From Pseudomonadota bacterium (GTDB lineage Bacteria > Pseudomonadota > Gammaproteobacteria > Steroidobacterales > Steroidobacteraceae): DNA of 6,570 nt. The notes beneath the pieces were generated by a model that was not told the origin of the DNA, ran no database searches, and saw only the letters and a list, made by a program, of their open reading frames with translations. Position 1 is the stretch's first letter, and each line of letters opens with the position of its first letter. The stretch lies in NCBI GenBank assembly GCA_021779875.1, contig JAJXZV010000092.1, forward strand, positions 1 through 6,570, given 5' to 3'. Shown here piece by piece: positions 1 to 4,624 of this stretch. The position numbers and the translations under genes are program-made.

Positions 1-2076
1 TTCCCGGGAGATCTTGTAGCGCGCCATCATGCCGCTGAGCGAGCTCGCCTGGCCCGCCACCGACTGGCTCGCCGCGGAGGCCTCCTCGACCAGCCCCGCG
101 TTCTGCTGCGTCATCTCGTCGAGCTGCATGACCGCCTTGTTGACCTGCTCGATCCCGGAGGACTGCTCGTGGCTCGCCGCGGCGATCTCGCCGATGATGT
201 CGCTCACCTTCTTGACCGCGGCGACGATCTGCTCGAGCGTCTCGCCGGACTGGGTGACCAGCTGCGAGCCCTCGTCGACCTTCTTCACGCTGTCCTGGAT
301 CAGGCGCTTGATCTCCTTGGCCGCGGTGGCGCTGCGGCCGGCGAGGTTGCGCACCTCGCTCGCCACCACCGCGAAGCCGCGCCCCTGTTCGCCGGCGCGC
401 GCGGCCTCGACCGCGGCGTTCAGCGCGAGCAGATTCGTTTGGAAGGCGATCTCGTCGATCACGCTGATGATGTCGACGATCTTGCGCGAGGAATCGTTGA
501 TCTCGGTCATCGCCCGGATCGCCTGGTTGACCACCACGCCGCCCTGGTCGGCCTGATCCCGGGCCGCGCTCGCGAGCTGGCTCGCCTTCGAGGAATTGTC
601 CGCGTTCTGCTTGACCGTGGAGGTCATCTGCTCCATCGACGAGGCGGTCTCCTCGAGGCTCGAGGCCTGCTCCTCGGTGCGCTGGCTCAAGTCCGCGTTG
701 CCCTGCGAGATCTCCCCGACGCCGCGCGACACCTCGGTCGCGGCCGCCTGCACCCAGCCGACGATCTGGGTCATGTTGTCGGTCATCTTGTTGATGCCCT
801 TGGCGAGCATCTCCAGGAACCCGCTCTTGCCCTCGAGCGGGATGCGCTCCTCGAAGTTGCCGTCGGCCACCGCCGTGACCATGGACTGCACCTCGCGCTC
901 GACGGCGAGCTCGGCGGTGCGGTCGTGCCACTCGACCACCGTGCCGAGCCGCTTGCCCTGCGCGTCGAGCATCGGGTTCGCGATGAAGCGCATGGTGCGC
1001 CCGCCGATCACGATCTGCGCGACGTGCGCCTTGGTCAGGCCCGAGATCAGGCCGCGCTGATGCGCCGGGTTCTTGTGGAACTCGTCGATGTTGGTGCCGA
1101 TCAGGCGCGCCACGTCGAAGGTCGGCAGATCCTTGCGCAGGTCCGCCTGCGCGACGGTCATCATGTCCCGCAGCGCCTTGTTCGTGTAGATGATGTTCCG
1201 GTCGTTGTCGGCCACCATGACGTTCGAGGTGAGGTTCTCGAGCGCGCCCTTGAAGGCGGCGTTCATCTCGGCCTCGAGCCGCTGCTGGGTGACGTCGGTG
1301 GCGAAGATCGTGACCTTGAAGGCCTTGCCGCTCGGATCCAGGATCGGGTTGTAGTTGGTCTGCAGCCAGAACGCGCGGCCGTCCTTGCCCGCCCATTTGA
1401 ACACGCCGGCCTGGTATTCGCCCGCGCGCAGCTTCTCCCAGAACTCCCGATACCGCGCGGTCTCGCGGAAGGCCGGATCGATGAACATCCCATGGTGCTT
1501 GCCGCGCAGCTCCTCGAGCGTGTAGCCCATGAGCTTCAGGAAGTTCTCGTTCGCCCGCAGCACGTGGCCGCTCATGTCGAAGTGGATGGCGAGGCGCGCG
1601 CGGTTCACCGCGGCGAGCTGGCCCTCGGCATCGATGGTGCGCAGCTTCCCCTCGGTGATGTCGATGGCGCAGTTGAGCACCTTCACGGGTTTGCCCTTGG
1701 CGTCGAGCACCGGCGCGTAGGTCGCGCGCATCCACACGTCCCGGCCCGTCTTGTGCAGATACTTGTGGTGCGCGCAGTCGGTCTCGCCGCGCGCCATGCG
1801 CTCCCAGAAGGCCCGGTAGTCGGCGCTGTCGCGGCGCGCCGGATCGATCAGCAGGGCGTGCGACTTGCCGCGCAGCTCCGCGAGTTCATAGCCCACGGCC
1901 TTCAGGAAGTTCTCGTTCGCGTCCAGGATGGTGCCGTCCAGGGAGAACTCGATCATGGCGAGGGCGCGGTTGATGGTGCCGAGCAGCGCGCCGGCGTCCT
2001 GGCCCGGGCTCTTGCGCGGCGACCCGCCGCCCGAACCCTTAGCGCGAGCCGACGATTTCTTGGCTGATCTCACCAT
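1..2076 (-). CDS. Soluble methyl-accepting chemotaxis protein with three PAS domains (3' end outside window)
   Basis: Cytoplasmic chemoreceptor that would control the kinase CheA through CheW. The frame is open for 692 codons from the ATG at 2076 to the window edge. Approximate layout: low-complexity Lys/Ser/Gly N-terminus (1-28), PAS1 (31-140, ending in AIDIT), PAS2 (154-263, ending in TDVT), PAS3 (276-388, ending in VVEWHDRT), a HAMP-like linker (about 390-440, motif [10 protein letters not shown]), then the MCP signalling domain. The hairpin tip is unmistakable (about 543-582: [20 protein letters not shown], then QGRGFAVV). Methylation-type sites lie at about 465-483 ([13 protein letters not shown]). 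I see no signal peptide or transmembrane segment, so the receptor should be soluble, as in BdlA or Aer2. PAS1 and PAS2 share ANENFLK, GY.L.ELRGK and a DPA...YR.FWE block. The protein is probably nearly complete: the last visible residues (ARYKISRE) lie where such receptors usually end. The start is supported by a well-placed Shine-Dalgarno. Family call is near certain; the ligand is unknown. Confidence 0.95.
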   Translation of the reverse strand, partial: MVRSAKKSSARAKGSGGGSPRKSPGQDAGALLGTINRALAMIEFSLDGTILDANENFLKAVGYELAELRGKSHALLIDPARRDSADYRAFWERMARGETDCAHHKYLHKTGRDVWMRATYAPVLDAKGKPVKVLNCAIDITEGKLRTIDAEGQLAAVNRARLAIHFDMSGHVLRANENFLKLMGYTLEELRGKHHGMFIDPAFRETARYREFWEKLRAGEYQAGVFKWAGKDGRAFWLQTNYNPILDPSGKAFKVTIFATDVTQQRLEAEMNAAFKGALENLTSNVMVADNDRNIIYTNKALRDMMTVAQADLRKDLPTFDVARLIGTNIDEFHKNPAHQRGLISGLTKAHVAQIVIGGRTMRFIANPMLDAQGKRLGTVVEWHDRTAELAVEREVQSMVTAVADGNFEERIPLEGKSGFLEMLAKGINKMTDNMTQIVGWVQAAATEVSRGVGEISQGNADLSQRTEEQASSLEETASSMEQMTSTVKQNADNSSKASQLASAARDQADQGGVVVNQAIRAMTEINDSSRKIVDIISVIDEIAFQTNLLALNAAVEAARAGEQGRGFAVVASEVRNLAGRSATAAKEIKRLIQDSVKKVDEGSQLVTQSGETLEQIVAAVKKVSDIIGEIAAASHEQSSGIEQVNKAVMQLDEMTQQNAGLVEEASAASQSVAGQASSLSGMMARYKISRE
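1498..1554 (-). repeat. Intragenic repeat copy B (PAS2 of the MCP)
   Basis: Together with 1864-1920, this forms a direct repeat at an offset of 366 bases (122 codons, in frame). Two blocks are identical: 16 bases (1498-1513) and 21 bases (1534-1554). It encodes ANENFLK and ELRGK in PAS2 and reflects duplication of a PAS-coding unit. Confidence 0.8.
1864..1920 (-). repeat. Intragenic repeat copy A (PAS1 of the MCP)
   Basis: Counterpart of the copy at 1498-1554. The identical blocks are 1864-1879 and 1900-1920. It encodes the same ANENFLK and ELRGK segments in PAS1. Confidence 0.8.
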
Positions 2077-2083
2077 GGCGATT

Positions 2084-2089
2084 TCCTCT
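2084..2089 (-). promoter_or_regulatory. Ribosome binding site of the MCP gene
   Basis: On the minus strand the sequence reads AGAGGA, seven bases before the ATG at 2076. This is a near-consensus Shine-Dalgarno at good spacing, and it supports that ATG as the start. Confidence 0.75.
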
Positions 2090-2118
2090 GCACAGATTTG
2101 GCTCACCGATCAGTCGCT

Positions 2119-2145
2119 GTATCGACGGCCTTGGAGGGGACTTGA
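2119..2145 (-). promoter_or_regulatory. Candidate sigma-28 (FliA) promoter for the MCP gene
   Basis: On the minus strand, TCAA (2142-2145, extended TCAAGT) is followed by exactly 15 bases and then GTCGATAC (2119-2126). The known enterobacterial FliA consensus is TAAA-N15-GCCGATAA, so the match is 3 of 4 and 6 of 8 with correct spacing. Transcription would start near 2110, giving a leader of about 35 bases. Chemoreceptor genes are often FliA targets, which fits. No genome-wide background was counted, so a chance match is possible. Confidence 0.45.
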
Positions 2146-2196
2146 GAGAACTGCGTCGCAGATCGGCTGCCGCGCTGCGATCGGCCCGGGTTCCCG

Positions 2197-2212
2197 CCGG
2201 CGTGGACGCCGG
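2197..2212. repeat. Perfect inverted repeat in the divergent intergenic region
   Basis: CCGGCGT and ACGCCGG form perfect 7-bp arms separated by GG. The element lies 51-66 bases before the ATG at 2263 and overlaps the -35 region of the weak rightward promoter candidate. It could be an operator for a dimeric regulator or a small leader hairpin. In DNA this GC-rich, short palindromes also arise by chance. Confidence 0.35.
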
Positions 2213-2232
2213 TATCGGAATCCTCTAATAAT
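2203..2232 (+). promoter_or_regulatory. Weak sigma-70-like promoter candidate for the kinase operon
   Basis: AATAAT (2227-2232) matches the -10 consensus at 5 of 6 positions and is the only A/T-rich patch before the operon. The best -35 is TGGACG (2203-2208), 4 of 6, with an 18-base spacer. Transcription would begin near 2240, about 23 bases before the ATG at 2263. The support is weak. Confidence 0.25.
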
Positions 2233-2262
2233 GGCGGATATGCCGAACGTGGCGAGCGCATC

Positions 2263-3618
2263 ATGGCGGCCGCACGGGCGGGCGGCCGGGCCGTGACCGA
2301 CCCACAGCCCTCCCATGGCCACGAGGCGGAACTGCAGCGCCTGAACCGCCTGTATGCGGCGCTCACCCAGATCAATCAAACCATCGTGCGCCTGCCGAGC
2401 CGCGATGAGCTGTTCGCGGCGATCTGCCGGATCTTCGTCGAGCAGGCGGGGTTTCGCATGGCCTGGATCGGCTGGCACGACCCGGCCACCGGGCGGCTGC
2501 TGCCGGTGGCCGCCTGCGGCGACGAGGACCGCTATCTCACCGGCATCGCCGTGTACGGCGACGACCGCCCCGAGGGGCGCGGGCCCACGGGGCGGGCCTT
2601 TCGCGAAGGCCTGCCGCAGATCTGCAACGATCTTTCCCGGAATCCCGACATCGCCCCCTGGCGCCCGCAGCTGGTCCGCCGCGGCTTCGAGGCCTCGGCG
2701 GCCCTGCCCATCCGCTTGGGCGGCGCCGTCGCCGGGACGCTCAGCGTGTATGCCGGCGAGACCGGCTTCTTCCAGGACCGCGAGATCGCCCTGCTGCAGG
2801 AGGCCGCGACCGACACCTCCTTCGCGCTCGACAACATGATCCGCGCCGCCGAGCACGCCGCGGCGCTCGACGCGGTGCGCCGCATGAACGCGGATCTCGA
2901 GCAGCGCGTCGGCGAGCGCACGGCGCAGCTCGAGGCGGCCAACAAGGAGCTGGAGTCCTTCAGCTACTCCGTCTCGCACGACCTGCGCGCGCCGCTGCGT
3001 GCGATCAACGGTTTCGCCGGCATCGTGCTCGAGGACTACGGCGTATCGCTGCCCGAGGCGGCCCGCGCCCACCTGGAGCGCATCCGCCGGGGCGGCCAGC
3101 GGATGGGCGCCTTGATCGACGATCTGCTCATCCTCGCCCGCCTGAATCGCACCACCCTGCGCCCCCAGCCGGTCGATATGTCCGAACTCGCGCGCGAGTC
3201 CCTCGACGAACTCGAGGGGCAATGGGCGGGCCGGGAGGTCGAGATCCGCTTGGACCCCCTGCCCCCGGCCCAGGGCGACCCCGGTCTGCTCAAACAGGTG
3301 TGGGTGAACCTGTTGTCGAACGCGGTCAAGTACACCCGCGGCCGCACGCCCGCCCTGATCGAGGTCAGCGCGCAGGCGGACGGCGACCGGCTGATATACC
3401 AGATTAAAGACAATGGCACGGGATTCGATATGAAGTATGCTCACAAACTGTTCGGCGTGTTCCAGCGCCTGCATCGCGACGACCAGTTCGAGGGAACGGG
3501 CGTGGGACTCGCGATCGTGCAGCGGATCGTCCATCGCCACGGCGGCCAGATCTGGGCCGAGGCCGCGGTGGATCGGGGCGCGCGGTTTTGTTTCACGGTC
3601 CATGGAAGGGGCGGATGA
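2263..3618 (+). CDS. Soluble GAF-domain sensor histidine kinase
   Basis: Probable cytoplasmic sensor kinase of 451 residues. A GAF domain spans about 27-193 (it opens LNRLYAALTQINQTIVR and contains RMAWIGW). A helical linker (about 194-233, LEQRVGERTAQLEAANKELE) leads to HisKA, with phosphoacceptor His239 in SVSHDLRAPL. The HATPase domain shows the N box (Asn349 and Asn353 in NLLSNAVKYT), G1 (DNGTGFD, 383-389), the F-box region and G2 (GTGVGLAI, 411-418), so both catalytic modules look intact. No transmembrane segment or receiver is present. The linker and SVSHDLRAPLRAI style resemble phytochrome-type and related kinases, but I see no chromophore-binding Cys pocket, so light sensing is not supported. 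The ATG at 2263 has a modest GGCGAG six bases upstream; the in-frame GTG at 2293 (VTDPQPSH) is an alternative start. The stop overlaps the next start as ATGA, pointing to coupled translation with the regulator. Confidence 0.93.
   Translation: MAAARAGGRAVTDPQPSHGHEAELQRLNRLYAALTQINQTIVRLPSRDELFAAICRIFVEQAGFRMAWIGWHDPATGRLLPVAACGDEDRYLTGIAVYGDDRPEGRGPTGRAFREGLPQICNDLSRNPDIAPWRPQLVRRGFEASAALPIRLGGAVAGTLSVYAGETGFFQDREIALLQEAATDTSFALDNMIRAAEHAAALDAVRRMNADLEQRVGERTAQLEAANKELESFSYSVSHDLRAPLRAINGFAGIVLEDYGVSLPEAARAHLERIRRGGQRMGALIDDLLILARLNRTTLRPQPVDMSELARESLDELEGQWAGREVEIRLDPLPPAQGDPGLLKQVWVNLLSNAVKYTRGRTPALIEVSAQADGDRLIYQIKDNGTGFDMKYAHKLFGVFQRLHRDDQFEGTGVGLAIVQRIVHRHGGQIWAEAAVDRGARFCFTVHGRGG
3604..3611 (+). 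promoter_or_regulatory. Ribosome binding site of the first response regulator
   Basis: GGAAGGGG ends three bases before the ATG at 3615; its GGAAGG core is five bases from it. This decides for 3615 rather than the in-frame ATG at 3588, which would add nine residues lying inside the kinase gene. Confidence 0.65.
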
Positions 3619-4052
3619 CCGATTCGGCCGAGATCCTGATCGTCGAGGACAGCGCGGACGACCTCGACATGACGCTGCGGGCGCTGACCAAGGCGCGGGT
3701 CGCCAACCACATCCAGGTGGCGCGCGACGGAGCCGAGGCGCTCGATTTCCTGTTCTGCACCGGCGCGTACGCGGGCCGCGCCATCGACCGCCCGCCGCGG
3801 GTGGTGCTGCTCGACCTGAAACTGCCGCTGGTGGACGGGTTCGAGGTGCTGCGCCGGGTCAAGAGCGACCCTCGAACCCGGCAGATCCCGGTGGTGGTGC
3901 TCACCTCCTCGCTCGAGCAGCGCGACATCGTCGAGAGCTACCACCTCGGCGTGAACAGCTACATCGTCAAACCGGTCGACTTCGACCGCTTCGCCGCCGC
4001 GGTCGGCGATCTCGGCCTGTACTGGCTGCTGCTCAACCAGCGGCCGGGGTGA
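3615..4052 (+). CDS. Single-domain response regulator (Rcp1/CheY-like)
   Basis: A 145-residue stand-alone receiver. It has the acidic pocket (Glu11 and Asp12 in ILIVEDSADD), phosphoacceptor Asp67 in VVLLDLKLP, the switch Thr97 (VVVLTSS) and the invariant Lys119-Pro120 (NSYIVKPVDF). The long insertion between strand 2 and Asp67 and the Y.LG.NSYI.KPV signature are typical of Rcp1-like receivers that partner phytochrome-type or GAF kinases. It has no output domain, so it should act by protein contact or by carrying phosphate onward. The start overlaps the kinase stop (ATGA), making the upstream kinase its likely partner. The downstream gene starts at or just after its stop. Confidence 0.94.
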   Translation: MTDSAEILIVEDSADDLDMTLRALTKARVANHIQVARDGAEALDFLFCTGAYAGRAIDRPPRVVLLDLKLPLVDGFEVLRRVKSDPRTRQIPVVVLTSSLEQRDIVESYHLGVNSYIVKPVDFDRFAAAVGDLGLYWLLLNQRPG

Positions 4053-4063
4053 GGCGCACCGCC

Positions 4064-4624
4064 GTGGAATCGATCCAGGCCTTGATCGTCGAAGACGACC
4101 CCGCGGACGCCGAACTCATCGCCCGGCAGATCCGCCAGAGCGGTTACGAACTCGCCTGGACCCGGGTGCAGACCAAGGCGGACTTCCTGGCGCAATTGCA
4201 GCGTGTCCCCGACATCGTGCTCTCGGACTACTCGATGCCGCAGTTCAGCGGCCTGGAGGCCCTCGAGCTGCTGCGCGGCTCGGGGTTCGACATCCCGCTG
4301 ATCCTGATCTCCGGCACCGTGGGCGAGGAGATCGCGGTGGAGGCCATGCGCGTCGGCGCCACCGATTACCTCCTGAAGGATCGCATCGCCCGCTTGGGCA
4401 ACGCCGTGGAGCGCGCGCTCGCCGAGAAGCGGCTGCGCGCCGAGCGCAGCCGCGCCGAGGAGCAGATCCAGAGCCAGCTGCGCGAACTGCAGCGCTGGCA
4501 GGCGGTCACGCTCGACCGCGAGGACCGGGTGCAGGCCTTGAAGCGCGAGGTGAACGAGCTGCTGCGCGGGGCCGGCAAACCGCCCCGGTACGCGCCGCCC
4601 GAGACGGGCGAATCGCCGCCATGA
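4064..4624 (+). CDS. Response regulator with receiver plus helical C-terminal tail
   Basis: A 186-residue protein. The receiver occupies about 4-125: acidic pocket Asp11/Asp12 (ALIVEDDPADAE), phosphoacceptor Asp55 (IVLSDYSMP), switch Ser83 (LILISGT) and Lys105 in YLLKD. The usual Pro after the Lys is Asp, as is common in receivers found on multi-domain PAS/kinase proteins. Residues about 113-165 are charged and heptad-like, probably a coiled coil. They contain a block ELQRWQAVTLDRE followed by ALKREVNELL and PPRYAPP, which I recognise as a recurrent segment in PAS sensor proteins, of unknown function. No DNA-binding, GGDEF or kinase domain follows. Start choice: the GTG at 4064 has GGTGAGG nine bases upstream; the in-frame GTG at 4049 would overlap the previous stop (GTGA) and add five residues (VRRTA). 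The stop overlaps the next ATG as ATGA. Confidence 0.88.
   Translation: MESIQALIVEDDPADAELIARQIRQSGYELAWTRVQTKADFLAQLQRVPDIVLSDYSMPQFSGLEALELLRGSGFDIPLILISGTVGEEIAVEAMRVGATDYLLKDRIARLGNAVERALAEKRLRAERSRAEEQIQSQLRELQRWQAVTLDREDRVQALKREVNELLRGAGKPPRYAPPETGESPP

Noticed and set aside
169..2067. 632-codon plus-strand open frame opposite the MCP gene
   Set aside because: It is the complement of a clearly recognisable MCP. Its translation is rich in Arg, His, Leu, Ala and Asp with no recognisable domain, as expected for the antisense frame of a high-GC gene.
2110..3603. 497-codon minus-strand open frame opposite the first kinase
   Set aside because: It lies opposite intact HisKA and HATPase motifs, shows no domain of its own and has no good ribosome binding site that I can see.
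2263..3618. First kinase as a bacteriophytochrome (light sensor)
   Set aside because: The helical linker, H box and Rcp1-like partner resemble phytochrome systems, but there is only one GAF, no PHY domain, no N-terminal PAS and no recognisable bilin-binding Cys context.
4040..4064. Terminator or promoter between the two response regulators
   Set aside because: The gap is at most 11 bases, with no hairpin plus T-run and no promoter-like hexamers.
3437..4624. Reading the second response regulator as a 395-residue protein starting at 3437
   Set aside because: The first 200 or so residues are out-of-frame translation of the kinase end and first regulator (Arg/Gly/Pro-rich). Receiver homology starts only after 4064.
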